Shown piece by piece: positions 1-8,323 of a stretch of 64,000 nucleotides of DNA. The position numbers were made by a program, and so were the translations under genes. Position 1 is the stretch's first letter. Each line of letters opens with the position of its first letter. The DNA is from JAFGCL01 sp964492335 (GTDB lineage Bacteria; Chloroflexota; Dehalococcoidia; UBA2247; RBG-13-53-26), in contig CAZBJX010000002.1 of assembly GCA_964492335.1 (NCBI GenBank), forward strand, positions 82,072 through 146,071, given 5' to 3'. The notes under the pieces were generated by a model. It had not been told where the DNA came from and made no database searches. It was given only the letters and a program-made list of their open reading frames with translations.

Positions 1-1
1 A

Positions 2-1318
2 GTGAGGCACATCAAGGAGCGGGCCGGGAGGGACTTGCCGGTGAGCGTCCGGATGAACGGGTCCGACTACATGCCGGGGGGGACCACCCCGGACATGGCG
101 CGGCAGACGGCCGCCCTGCTGGTGGAGGCGGGGGCGGACATGATCGGGGTGTCCGGGGGGGCCTACGGGTCCTACCCGGTGATCGTCCCTCCCTACGACC
201 AGCCCCGGGGCAGCAATGTCCCCCTGGCGGCGGCCATCAAGGAGGTGGTGAAGGTGCCGGTATCGGTGGCCGGGCGCCTGGACGACCCCCTGATCGCCGA
301 CGGGGTGCTGGTGGCCGGCAAGGCCGACCTGATAGCGGTGGCCCGGGGGCTCCTGGCGGACCCGGAGCTGCCCAACAAGGCGGCCGGGGGCGACTTCGCC
401 GGGGTGCGCCGCTGCATCGCCTGCAACGTCTGCATCGACGGTGACCCGACTCCTGTGTCGCCCGTCACCTGCACCGTCAACCCCGAGGCCGGGCGGGAGC
501 GGGAGATGGCCATTGCCCCGGCCGCGCGGGGCCGGAAGGTGATGGTGGTGGGTGGCGGGCTGGCGGGCCTGGAAGCGGCCCGGGTGGCCGCCACCCGGGG
601 CCATCAGGTTACCGTCTGGGAGGAGAAGTCCCGGCCGGGGGGCCAGTGGCTGCTGGCCGCCAGGCCCCCGCACAAGGAGGACCATCTGCTGCTCCTGCGG
701 TACCTCCTGGGGCAGCTGGAGCGCCTGGGCGTGGAGGTCAGGTGTGGGGAGAAGGTGACGGCGGATACGGTGGCCCGGGCCCGGCCCGACGTGGTGCTGG
801 TGGCCACCGGCGCCCGGCCCCTGGTGCCGCCGATTCCCGGGGCGGACGGCCCCGGGGTGGTTACTGCATGGGACGTCCTGGGAGGGCTTGAGGTGGGCAG
901 GCGGGTGCTGGTGGTGGGGGGGGGCCTGACCGGCCTGGAGACGGCGGAGCTGCTGGCGGGGGCGGGCAGGGAGGTGGTGGTGGTGGAGATGCTGGGGCGC
1001 GCGGGGGCCGACATGGGTGGCACCGTCCGCTGGCACCTGATGAACCGGACCAAGGGCCTGAACATAAGGACCTTCGTGTCCACCCGGATCAAGGAGGTCC
1101 GGCCGGGGGGTGTGGTGGAGGTCTCCCGGGAGGGGGCCGACGAGGTCTGGGAGGCGTTCGATACCATAGTGCTGGCCTGCGGGGTCAGGCCGGAGGACGT
1201 GCTGTCGCCGCAACTGGCCGGGAAGGGCCCGGAGGTCCACGTGATCGGGGATGCGGCCCGGCCGCGGCGGGGGCTGGAGGCCATCCGCAGCGGCGCCGAG
1301 ATCGGCCGGCGGCTGTAG
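2..1318 (+). CDS. NADH:flavin oxidoreductase / 2,4-dienoyl-CoA reductase-like protein, 5' truncated
   Basis: The 3' part of an old-yellow-enzyme/FadH-type flavoprotein; the reading frame is open to the window edge, so most of the N-terminal TIM barrel lies outside. Seen: the end of the barrel, then Cys138, Cys141, Cys144 and Cys157, the pattern that binds one [4Fe-4S] cluster in this family. A first dinucleotide fold (GGGLAGLEAA, about residue 183) binds FAD and a second (GGGLTGLETAE, about residue 304) binds NAD(P)H. The protein ends with the family's typical VIGDA segment. Family members pass hydride from NAD(P)H through FAD, the cluster and FMN to an activated C=C bond. The substrate cannot be read from sequence. 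The next gene is gyrB, so no pathway context is visible on this side. Confidence 0.85.
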   Translation: MRHIKERAGRDLPVSVRMNGSDYMPGGTTPDMARQTAALLVEAGADMIGVSGGAYGSYPVIVPPYDQPRGSNVPLAAAIKEVVKVPVSVAGRLDDPLIADGVLVAGKADLIAVARGLLADPELPNKAAGGDFAGVRRCIACNVCIDGDPTPVSPVTCTVNPEAGREREMAIAPAARGRKVMVVGGGLAGLEAARVAATRGHQVTVWEEKSRPGGQWLLAARPPHKEDHLLLLRYLLGQLERLGVEVRCGEKVTADTVARARPDVVLVATGARPLVPPIPGADGPGVVTAWDVLGGLEVGRRVLVVGGGLTGLETAELLAGAGREVVVVEMLGRAGADMGGTVRWHLMNRTKGLNIRTFVSTRIKEVRPGGVVEVSREGADEVWEAFDTIVLACGVRPEDVLSPQLAGKGPEVHVIGDAARPRRGLEAIRSGAEIGRRL

Positions 1319-1370
1319 ACAGAGGCGCCGCAATTGTGGATAATGTGGGGCGAACCGTGAAGGAAGATGG

Positions 1371-1376
1371 TATAAT
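1371..1376 (+). promoter_or_regulatory. Extended -10 promoter of gyrB, near-leaderless
   Basis: A perfect TATAAT preceded by TGG (TGnTATAAT, 1368-1376) ends nine bases before the gyrB ATG at 1386. No -35 hexamer is visible 16-18 bp upstream; an extended -10 can compensate for that. Transcription from this site would start about three bases before the ATG, and no Shine-Dalgarno sequence precedes the gene. A second possible promoter, TAGACA (1316-1321)-17 bp-GATAAT (1339-1344), lies further upstream. Confidence 0.55.
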
Positions 1377-1385
1377 CTAAAGCAC

Positions 1386-3320
1386 ATGGCAGACCATCTC
1401 TCCGAAGGCGACAACACCCTCAACGGCAACTCCAAGTACACGGCTGAAGACATCCAGGTCCTGAAGGGGCTGCAGGCGGTCCGCCGGCGCCCCGGGATGT
1501 ACATCGGCAGCACCGACCACGTCGGGCTGCACCACCTCATCTTCGAGATCGTCTACAACAGCATAGATGAAGCCATGGCGGGCTGGTGCACCCGCATCGA
1601 CGTGACCATCCTGGAGGGGGGCAAGGTCCGGGTGCAGGACGACGGCCGCGGCATCCCGGTCGACATCCACCCTGAGTCCGGCGTGTCGGCCCTGGAGACG
1701 GTGATGACCATTCTGCATGCCGGGGCCAAGTTCGGCGGAGGGAGCTACCGGGTCTCCAGCGGCCTGCATGGTGTCGGGGCTTCGGTGGTCAACGCCCTGT
1801 CCTCCTGGATGAAGGTGGTCAGCGAGCGCGAGGGCACGCGCTACGTGCAGGAGTACCGGTGCGGGGTGCCGCAGGGCCCGGTGAGGGCGGACGGCGTGGC
1901 CGAGGGCAGCGGGACCACCACCGAGTTCATACCGGACAAGGAGATATTCGGCGACTGGGACTACGATTTCGACTACGTGGCCCAGAGGTTGCGCGAGCTG
2001 GCATACCTCCAGCCGAACGTGGAGGTCGCCATGCGCGACGAGCGGACGGGCCAGGACTCGGCCTTCTACTTCGAGGGAGGCATCGCCTCGTACGTCCGCT
2101 ACATGAACCGGAGCCGGGGCACCGTCCATCCAGGGGTCATCTACATGGGCCAGAAGGTGGACAGCACCAGTGTCGAAGTGGCCATGCAGTACAACGACGG
2201 GTACAACGAGCTGATCGTCTCCTTCGCCAACTGCGCCAATACCGGCGACGGCGGCAGCCACCTCACCGGCTTCCGGTCGGCGCTCACCCGGGTGCTCAAC
2301 GACTGCCTGCACAAGATCAAGCAGGACAAGGGCAACGAGCTGAGCCTGGTGGGCGAAGATGTCCGGGGCGGGCTCACGGCCGTGATCAGCGTCCGGCTGA
2401 ACGAGCCCCAGTTCGAGGGCCAGACCAAGGGCCGGCTGGGCAACCCGGAGACTAGGGGCCACGTGGAGTCGGTGGTGGCCGAGAACCTGACCTTCTATCT
2501 GGAGCAGCACCCCAACGAAGCCCGGTCCATTATCGAGAAGTGCCTCACCTCTGCCAGGGCCAGAGAGGCGGCCCGCCGGGCCCGGGAGCTGATCCTGAAG
2601 AAGGGGCAACTGGAGGGCTTCACCCTGCCGGGCAAGCTGGCCGAGTGCGCCGAGAAGGACCCGGCGCAGTGCGAGCTCTTCATAGTGGAGGGGGACTCGG
2701 CCGGCGGGTCGGCCAAGCAGGGCCGGGACCGGCGCTTCCAGGCCATCCTGCCCCTCAAGGGCAAGATCCTCAATGTGGAGAAGGCCACCTATGAGAAGAT
2801 GCTGTCCCACGAGGAGATCCGGGCCCTCATCACCAGCCTGGGCACCGGCATCGGGGACCAGTTCGACCTGAACAAGGTGAGATACCACCGCATCATCATC
2901 ATGACCGATGCCGACGTGGATGGCGCGCACATCCGGACACTGCTGCTCACCTTCTTCTTCCGCCACATGCACGACGTGATCCAGCAGGGGTACCTCTACA
3001 TCGCCCAGCCCCCGCTGTACCGCGTGCAGGGGGGGAAGGAGCAGCACTGGGTCTACTCCGACGGGGAGAAGGACGAGGTGGTGCAGGGGCTCAAGGCCAA
3101 GAAGGTGGAGGTGCAGCGCTACAAGGGCCTGGGAGAGATGAACCCGCAGCAGCTGTGGGAAACCACCATGGCCCCGGACTCCAGGACCCTGCTCCAGGTC
3201 GAGATCGAGGATGCCGCCCGGGCGGACGAGGTCTTCCGCATGCTCATGGGGGAAGAGGTGCCCCCGCGCAAGTCCTTCATTCAGGCCCATGCCAAGAGCG
3301 TCCGCAACCTGGACGTCTAG
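1386..3320 (+). CDS. gyrB: DNA gyrase subunit B (type IIA topoisomerase ATPase subunit)
   Basis: ATPase subunit of DNA gyrase, which introduces negative supercoils together with GyrA (not in this window). The 644-residue length is normal for GyrB. In order: a GHKL ATPase domain (PGMYIG near residue 37, catalytic Glu54, Mg-binding Asn58), a transducer domain, and a TOPRIM domain with VEGDSAGGSAKQGRD (Glu435) and the metal-binding DADVD (508-512). The RDRRFQAILPLKGKILNVEK segment fits GyrB better than ParE, although a ParE-like role cannot be excluded without seeing the partner. Oddity: the conserved VDN of the ATP site reads VYN (Tyr57). The ATG at 1386 is used because TATAAT lies just upstream. 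Confidence 0.93.
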   Translation: MADHLSEGDNTLNGNSKYTAEDIQVLKGLQAVRRRPGMYIGSTDHVGLHHLIFEIVYNSIDEAMAGWCTRIDVTILEGGKVRVQDDGRGIPVDIHPESGVSALETVMTILHAGAKFGGGSYRVSSGLHGVGASVVNALSSWMKVVSEREGTRYVQEYRCGVPQGPVRADGVAEGSGTTTEFIPDKEIFGDWDYDFDYVAQRLRELAYLQPNVEVAMRDERTGQDSAFYFEGGIASYVRYMNRSRGTVHPGVIYMGQKVDSTSVEVAMQYNDGYNELIVSFANCANTGDGGSHLTGFRSALTRVLNDCLHKIKQDKGNELSLVGEDVRGGLTAVISVRLNEPQFEGQTKGRLGNPETRGHVESVVAENLTFYLEQHPNEARSIIEKCLTSARAREAARRARELILKKGQLEGFTLPGKLAECAEKDPAQCELFIVEGDSAGGSAKQGRDRRFQAILPLKGKILNVEKATYEKMLSHEEIRALITSLGTGIGDQFDLNKVRYHRIIIMTDADVDGAHIRTLLLTFFFRHMHDVIQQGYLYIAQPPLYRVQGGKEQHWVYSDGEKDEVVQGLKAKKVEVQRYKGLGEMNPQQLWETTMAPDSRTLLQVEIEDAARADEVFRMLMGEEVPPRKSFIQAHAKSVRNLDV

Positions 3321-3370
3321 CCCGCCCGGGGCCGGGGTGTTGCAGCATCTGGACTGCGGGAAGGAGGGCG

Positions 3371-4207
3371 ATGAGAAGCCTGCCGCGCTGGGCCTTGGTG
3401 TCTGCCGTGCTCTTCCTGCTCCTCTCCATGGCCGGGGCGCTGACCGGCTGTAGCGGGGAAGGCGGGGGTCTTTCCGGCCGGGCCCTGGCCCTGGTCAAGA
3501 AGGTGCCCGGGGACACCACCGAGTTCACCCTGCTGGACCTGAAGGCGCTGCGGGCGGGCGACTGCCTGGAGGGCCTGTACGAAAGCGCGGCGGCCCAGCT
3601 GGCCGTCTCGCAGTATGCCGTGATACTCCCGGCCAGCGTGGACCTGATGGTCCTGGCCGGCGGCCTGACTATCATGGAAGGCCGGTTCGACCTGCCGTCC
3701 CTGGAGCAGCAGCTGAAGGACGGGGGGTATGAGGAAAGGGACTACCAGGGGACCCCCCTCTGGGTGGGGAGCTCATCGTCGGTGGCCCTGGTCAGCTCCA
3801 GTTGCCTGGTGGCCGGGGGGGACTCCGGCGAGCTGGCGGCCTGCGTCGATGTGGTCAATGGGGGTGGCGGGTCGGTCTACGACAACCCTGATGTGAAGGG
3901 GCTGGTGGACCGGCTGCCCGGCGGCTTCGCGTTGATGGTCTTCGCCGGGGGCGAGGCCTTCGGACAGGTCTACTACGACGTGAGGGCGATAGGCTACTGC
4001 CTGGCCGGCGAGGGCCGCGGCCAGGCCCGGATGGCGGTGGTGTTTGCCTTCGGGGAAGAGCCCTCGGCCCGGGAGTCCCAGGGCAATGTGGCCGAGATGC
4101 TCACCTACGGGGATGGCGGGGGCCGCCTGCAGGACGTCTCGGTGGCCCGGGATGGCCGCTTCGTGAAAGCCACCGCCCGGATGTCATTGGAGGACGCGGT
4201 CGACTGA
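3371..4207 (+). CDS. Predicted lipoprotein of unknown function
   Basis: A 278-residue protein with a lipoprotein signal: Arg near the N-terminus, a hydrophobic stretch (residues 9-24) and lipobox LTGC with Cys27 as the lipidation site. An AAGGAGG ribosome binding site (3361-3367) precedes the ATG by three bases. The mature part has repeated short hydrophobic segments (LMVLAGG, ALMVFAGG) and no catalytic motif I recognise. It loosely resembles envelope proteins that carry two copies of an alpha/beta unit (DUF3352-like), but I would not assign it. It sits between gyrB and the lar operon without an obvious link to either. Confidence 0.75.
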   Translation: MRSLPRWALVSAVLFLLLSMAGALTGCSGEGGGLSGRALALVKKVPGDTTEFTLLDLKALRAGDCLEGLYESAAAQLAVSQYAVILPASVDLMVLAGGLTIMEGRFDLPSLEQQLKDGGYEERDYQGTPLWVGSSSSVALVSSSCLVAGGDSGELAACVDVVNGGGGSVYDNPDVKGLVDRLPGGFALMVFAGGEAFGQVYYDVRAIGYCLAGEGRGQARMAVVFAFGEEPSARESQGNVAEMLTYGDGGGRLQDVSVARDGRFVKATARMSLEDAVD

Positions 4208-4235
4208 CCCGGTCCGGCGTGAAGGCGCTCTGCCC

Positions 4236-5045
4236 GTGGCTGTTGAGGACAAGCTTCTGCGGCTGAAGGAGACGCTCCTGGCCCTGGAGAGCGTGGTGGT
4301 GGCGTTCTCCGGGGGGGTGGACAGCACGTTTCTGCTGGCCATGTGCCGGGACGTGCTGGGCGGGCAGGTGCTGGCCGTGACGGCCGATTCCCCTCTCTGG
4401 CCGGCCCGGGAGGTGGAAGGGGCTGCCCGGGAGGCCGGCCGCCTGGGGGTGAGGCACCTGGTGCTCCCCACCAGGCAGATGCAGGACCCGGGCTTCGTCT
4501 CCAATCCCCCTGACCGGTGCTACCTCTGCAAGAGGGCGCTGCTGGGAGACCTGGGGGGCATTGCCCGGCATAACCGTATCCTCCACGTGGTGGAGGGCTC
4601 CAACCTGGACGACCAGGGGGACTATCGCCCCGGCGGGCGGGCCGCGGAAGAGCTGGGCGTCCGGCGCCCCCTGCTGGAGGTGGGGTTGACCAGGGCCGAA
4701 ATCCGGGGCCTTTCCCGGGACATGGGGCTGGCCTCCTGGAACAAGCCCTCCCAGCCCTGCCTGGCCACCCGCATCCCCTTTGGCAGTCCCATCACGCTGC
4801 CGGCCCTGGCCGCCATTGACGCCGCGGAGACCTTCATCGGGGGCCTGGGACTGGAGCAGGTGCGGGTGCGTCACCACGGCCGCACGGCCGTGATAGAGGT
4901 GGGGCCGCCTGACATGGGAAGGCTGGCGGCCGGGGCCGGCCGGGAGGGGGCCATCAGCCGCCTGAAGCAACTGGGCTACCACCGCGTGCTCCTGGACCTG
5001 GAGGGGTACCGGCCCGGGAGCCTGAACGAAGGGGTGGCCCCGTGA
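4236..5045 (+). CDS. larE: LarE, sulfur transferase of nickel-pincer cofactor synthesis
   Basis: PP-loop enzyme that adenylates the pyridinium carboxylates made by LarB and inserts sulfur, giving the SCS pincer that later holds nickel for lactate racemase-type enzymes. Seen: PP-loop SGGVDS (residues 25-30), Cys95 and Cys98 in a CxxC, and Cys175 in QPCLATR, at the place of the sacrificial cysteine of single-Cys LarE. Three cysteines are the mark of the iron-sulfur type (as described for Thermotoga LarE), which can turn over with a [4Fe-4S] cluster instead of destroying itself. Start GTG. The stop overlaps the upstream larB start (GTGA at 5042), so translation is probably coupled. No larA is in the window. 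Confidence 0.9.
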   Translation: MAVEDKLLRLKETLLALESVVVAFSGGVDSTFLLAMCRDVLGGQVLAVTADSPLWPAREVEGAAREAGRLGVRHLVLPTRQMQDPGFVSNPPDRCYLCKRALLGDLGGIARHNRILHVVEGSNLDDQGDYRPGGRAAEELGVRRPLLEVGLTRAEIRGLSRDMGLASWNKPSQPCLATRIPFGSPITLPALAAIDAAETFIGGLGLEQVRVRHHGRTAVIEVGPPDMGRLAAGAGREGAISRLKQLGYHRVLLDLEGYRPGSLNEGVAP

Positions 5046-5121
5046 GCCCCGAGGAGGTGCGGCAGGGTGCGGCCCCGGGCCACGGGCACGGAGGTGGCCC
5101 CGTGAGCCCCGAGGAGGTGCG
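5033..5121 (+). repeat. 29-bp direct repeat across the larE/larB junction
   Basis: Bases 5033-5061 recur exactly at 5093-5121, a 60-bp period (20 codons). Each copy carries the GTGAGCCCC start context of larB. The first copy also contains the end of larE. The duplication is in frame and creates two alternative larB starts. Confidence 0.9.
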
Positions 5122-5863
5122 CCGCCTGCTGGAGATGGTCAGGTCGGGCCAGGTGGGCGTCCCCGAGGCGCTGGACCGGCTGAAGCTGCTGCCCTACGAG
5201 GACATCGGCTTCGCCAGGCTGGACCACCACCGCCTCCTGCGGAGGGGATTTGCCGAGGTGGTCCTCTGCCGGGGGAAGACCCCGGAGCAGGTGGCCGGCA
5301 TCGTCAGGCGGATGGCCGCTGCCCCGGGGCCCACGCTGGCCACCAAGGCCAGCCCCGAGGTGTACCTGGCGGTGAGGGAGGTGGCCCCGGGCGCCCGCTA
5401 TCATGAGCCGGCGGGCCTGATCGTCATCGGGGAGCCGGACCCGGTGGCCGCCGAAGGGTACGTGCTGGTGGTCACTGCCGGCACGGGCGACATCCCGGTG
5501 GCGGAAGAGGCGGCGGTGACGGCCCGGACCCTGGGCGTGCGGGTGGAGAAGGCCTACGACGTCGGAGTGGCGGGCCTGCACCGTCTGCTGGACTGCCGGG
5601 ACCAGTTGCTGGGCGCCGGCGTGGTGGTGGCCGTGGCCGGCATGGAGGGGGCCCTGGCCAGCGTTGTCTCCGGTCTGGTGGACGTCCCCGTCATCGCGGT
5701 CCCCACCAGCGTGGGGTACGGCGCCAGCTTCCAGGGGCTGGCAGCCCTTCTGGGCATGCTCAACTCGTGCTCCCCGGGGGTGGCGGTGGTGAACATCGAC
5801 AACGGGTTCGGTGCGGGGTACCTGGCCCGCCTGATGCTCCGGAGGGCCGGGGAGAAGCCGTGA
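5042..5863 (+). CDS. larB: LarB, pyridinium-3,5-biscarboxylate mononucleotide synthase
   Basis: Carboxylates and hydrolyses nicotinate adenine dinucleotide, the first step to the nickel-pincer cofactor; the fold is related to PurE (AIR carboxylase). Seen: the LarB N-terminal helix (EEVRRLLEMVRSG), the central PGARYHEPAGLIVIG region, and a PurE-like C-terminal half with VAGMEGALASVVSGL and PTSVGYGA. Two starts are possible because of a 29-bp duplication: GTG at 5042, which overlaps larE, or GTG at 5102. The second matches the usual start of the family (a short Ser/Asn-Pro-Glu-Glu opening), so residues 1-20 of the long form are probably duplicated junk or an optional leader. The gene overlaps larC by GTGA at 5860. 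Confidence 0.9.
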   Translation: MSPEEVRQGAAPGHGHGGGPVSPEEVRRLLEMVRSGQVGVPEALDRLKLLPYEDIGFARLDHHRLLRRGFAEVVLCRGKTPEQVAGIVRRMAAAPGPTLATKASPEVYLAVREVAPGARYHEPAGLIVIGEPDPVAAEGYVLVVTAGTGDIPVAEEAAVTARTLGVRVEKAYDVGVAGLHRLLDCRDQLLGAGVVVAVAGMEGALASVVSGLVDVPVIAVPTSVGYGASFQGLAALLGMLNSCSPGVAVVNIDNGFGAGYLARLMLRRAGEKP

Positions 5864-7053
5864 AGAGGGCCTACTTCGATTGCTTCTCCGGGATCAGCGG
5901 TAACATGGTCCTGGGCGCTCTGGTGGACCTGGGGCTGGACCTGGAAGGGCTGCAGGCGCAATTGCGCCGGCTGCCGCTGGGGGAGTATCGCATAGAGGCC
6001 GCCGGGGTGACCAGGCGCGGGGTGAGGGCCACGCACCTGGAGGTGGTCACCGCGGAAGCAGACCCGCCCCGCCGGCTGAGGGACATCCTGGCCCTGATCG
6101 AGCAGGGCCGGCTGGATGACGGCCTGAAGCGGCGCGGGGCAGAGGTGTTCACCCGCCTGGCGACGGCGGAGGCCAGGGTGCACGGGCAGGAGCTGGACGC
6201 CGTCCACCTGCACGAGGTGGGGGCGACGGACACGCTGGTGGACGTCTTCGGCAGCCTGATCGGGCTGGCGCAGCTGGGCATCGGAGAGGTGCGCAGCTCG
6301 CCGCTGAACCTGGGCAGCGGTCTGGTGGAGTGCCGCCACGGCCGGCTGCCCGTCCCCGCCCCGATCACGGCGGAGCTGGTCCGCGGCGTGCCGGTGCGCG
6401 CCGGCGAGGACGAAGGCGAGCTGACCACCCCCACCGGCGCCGCCATCATCACCGGGGTGGCCGCCGGCTTCGGGGCCATGCCGCTGATGACGGTGGAGCG
6501 CGTGGGCTACGGGGCCGGCCGGCTGGACCCCCGGCTCCCCAACGTGCTGCGGGTCTTTCTGGGCGAAGGCGCCGCCGGGGGCGACAGCGCCCTCGAGACG
6601 GAGACGGTCACCGTCCTGGAGACGAACATAGACGACATGAACCCGCAGTTCTACGAGCACGTCATGGAGGGCCTGCTGGCGGCCGGCGCCCTGGACGTCT
6701 TCCTGGCGCCGGTGCACATGAAGAAGAACCGCCCGGGCATCCTCCTGTGCGCCGTCTGCCGCCGGGAGAGCGCCGGCGGCCTGGCGGCGCTCATAATGCG
6801 CGAGACCACCACGCTGGGGGTGAGGGTCACCGAGACGGGGCGGGTCTGCCTGCCGCGCGCCGGCGGCATCGTCGAAACACGCTTCGGCCGCATCAGGACG
6901 AAGTCCGCCACCAGGAGCGACGGCTCCGTGACCGTGGCCCCGGAGTACGACGACTGCCGGAGGGCGGCCACGGAGCACGGCGTGCCCCTGGGCCGGGTGT
7001 ACTCCGAGGTCCAGAGGGCCTGGGACCGGTCCGGCCCGGCCGGCTGCGGGTGA
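5860..7053 (+). CDS. larC: LarC, nickel-pincer cofactor cyclometallase
   Basis: CTP-dependent enzyme that inserts nickel into the pincer ligand made by LarB and LarE, completing the cofactor of LarA-type racemases and epimerases. The 397-residue reading frame is uninterrupted, unlike the larC1/larC2 frameshifted gene of Lactobacillus plantarum. Seen: N-terminal YFDCFSGISG, VHLHEVGATDTLVDVFG, PVPAPITAELVRGVP and a C-terminal domain with ETNIDDMNPQ and KKNRPG. Oddity: the motif is usually SGISGDM but reads SGISGNM here (Asp to Asn). The GTG start overlaps the larB stop. larE-larB-larC form one operon; the racemase itself must lie elsewhere. Confidence 0.92.
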   Translation: MKRAYFDCFSGISGNMVLGALVDLGLDLEGLQAQLRRLPLGEYRIEAAGVTRRGVRATHLEVVTAEADPPRRLRDILALIEQGRLDDGLKRRGAEVFTRLATAEARVHGQELDAVHLHEVGATDTLVDVFGSLIGLAQLGIGEVRSSPLNLGSGLVECRHGRLPVPAPITAELVRGVPVRAGEDEGELTTPTGAAIITGVAAGFGAMPLMTVERVGYGAGRLDPRLPNVLRVFLGEGAAGGDSALETETVTVLETNIDDMNPQFYEHVMEGLLAAGALDVFLAPVHMKKNRPGILLCAVCRRESAGGLAALIMRETTTLGVRVTETGRVCLPRAGGIVETRFGRIRTKSATRSDGSVTVAPEYDDCRRAATEHGVPLGRVYSEVQRAWDRSGPAGCG

Positions 7054-7060
7054 AGCCCCG

Positions 7061-7918
7061 GTGAAGGAAGTGGCCATCATCGCGGACAGCATTGGCTGCA
7101 TCCCCGGGGACATGATCGAGGCCTACGGGATCGAGATAGTGGCCCCCAACATCTACTCGAACGGCGCCGTGTACCGGGACTGGATAGACATCACGCCGGG
7201 CCAGGCCTACGACATCCTGCGGAAGGACCCCGGCGCCTTCTCCACCGCCCCGCCCTCGCCGGGGGACCTGGCCCGGACCTACCGCAGGGCGGGCCGGACG
7301 GCCAGGAGCCTCCTCTGCATCACCGTGTCCGCCAGAGCCAGCACCCTCCATGACGTGGCGGTGGCCGCCAGGGAGCTGGTCAGGGATGATCTGCCGGGGA
7401 CGCCGGTGGAGGTACTGGACTCGGGGACCTGCACGGGCGCGGAGGGCTTCGTGGTCATGGCCGCCGCCCGGGCCGCGGCCGAGGGAAAGGGCCTGGAGGG
7501 GGCCCTGGAGGCGGCCCGGGGAGTGCGCTCCAGGGTGGACCTGCTGTTCGTGCTGGACACCGTGCGGCACGCGTATCGGACGGGCCGGGTGCCGAAGCTG
7601 GCCTCGCGCATGGGCTCCGTGCTGGGGGTCAGGCCTATCATGGGATGGTCGCACGGGAGGGCGCGACTGCTGGAGGTGGCCAGGACCCGCGAGAAGGGCG
7701 TGGACCGGGTCCTGGAGTTGATGCGGCGGCGCGTGGGCGGGGAGAGGGTGCGGGTGGCCGTCCATCACGCGGACGCGCTCCGGGAAGGCATGGACCTGAG
7801 GGACCGGGTGCGGCGGGAGTTCGATTGCGTTGAGCTGTGGCTCTCGGAGTTCAGCCCGGTGATGGGCTACTCCGCCGGAAGGGGCGCCCTGGGTATTGCA
7901 TTCTACACAGAGAAATGA
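7061..7918 (+). CDS. DegV family fatty-acid-binding protein (FakB-like)
   Basis: DegV proteins bind a fatty acid in a buried pocket; FakB members present it to the kinase FakA. Seen: the opening VAIIADSIGCIP, the FSTAPPSPGDL segment corresponding to the TSqPSpgdf motif, and a C-terminal HHADA / SPVMGYSAGRGALGIAFY end typical of the family. The 285-residue length is normal. Start GTG, seven bases after larC, so it may be co-transcribed with the lar genes, although no functional link is known. No FakA-type kinase is nearby. Confidence 0.85.
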   Translation: MKEVAIIADSIGCIPGDMIEAYGIEIVAPNIYSNGAVYRDWIDITPGQAYDILRKDPGAFSTAPPSPGDLARTYRRAGRTARSLLCITVSARASTLHDVAVAARELVRDDLPGTPVEVLDSGTCTGAEGFVVMAAARAAAEGKGLEGALEAARGVRSRVDLLFVLDTVRHAYRTGRVPKLASRMGSVLGVRPIMGWSHGRARLLEVARTREKGVDRVLELMRRRVGGERVRVAVHHADALREGMDLRDRVRREFDCVELWLSEFSPVMGYSAGRGALGIAFYTEK

Positions 7919-7976
7919 GATTCTAGTGAAGGACCGACGGCCGGCGGGAGGAGCGGGCCGGGGGGGGTGCGATGCT

Positions 7977-8309
7977 ATGAAGTACGGCAAGGAACTGCTG
8001 AAGGGGAACACCGATACGCTGCTGCTGTCTCTGCTGAAGACACAGCCCATGTACGGCTACCAGATCATCAGGGAGATCGACAGCCGCAGCCGGGGCTATT
8101 TCAAGTTCCGGGAGGGGACGCTCTACCCGGCCCTGCACCGTCTCGAGGCGGCGGGGCTGGTCAGCGGGAACTGGCGCAGGCTGGCCACCGGCAAGGAGAG
8201 GCGCTACTACCAGCTGACCGACAAGGGCGAGCGCCTGCTGGAGCGCAAGCTGGCCGAGTGGCAGGGCTTCTCCTTCGCGGTGAACCTCATCATGCAGCCG
8301 GCCGTCTAG
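7977..8309 (+). CDS. PadR family transcriptional regulator
   Basis: Small winged-helix regulator of 110 residues. Seen: GYQIIREIDSRS, FREGTLYPALHRLEAAGLV and RRYYQLTDKGERLL, the usual PadR DNA-recognition and wing segments. It belongs to the short PadR class without a long C-terminal dimer helix. The next gene encodes a membrane protein with an N-terminal HAAS-type helical domain; such PadR/HAAS pairs are common, with PadR controlling its partner and often a neighbouring exporter. The ATG at 7977 is chosen because the conserved domain starts at once; the frame upstream has no family similarity. Confidence 0.88.
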   Translation: MKYGKELLKGNTDTLLLSLLKTQPMYGYQIIREIDSRSRGYFKFREGTLYPALHRLEAAGLVSGNWRRLATGKERRYYQLTDKGERLLERKLAEWQGFSFAVNLIMQPAV

Positions 8310-8323
8310 AGGTCTTGCACTAC

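Noticed and set aside
1377..3290. 637-residue open frame opposite gyrB
   Set aside because: Low-complexity His/Leu/Gly/Val-rich translation that mirrors gyrB codons; no family features.
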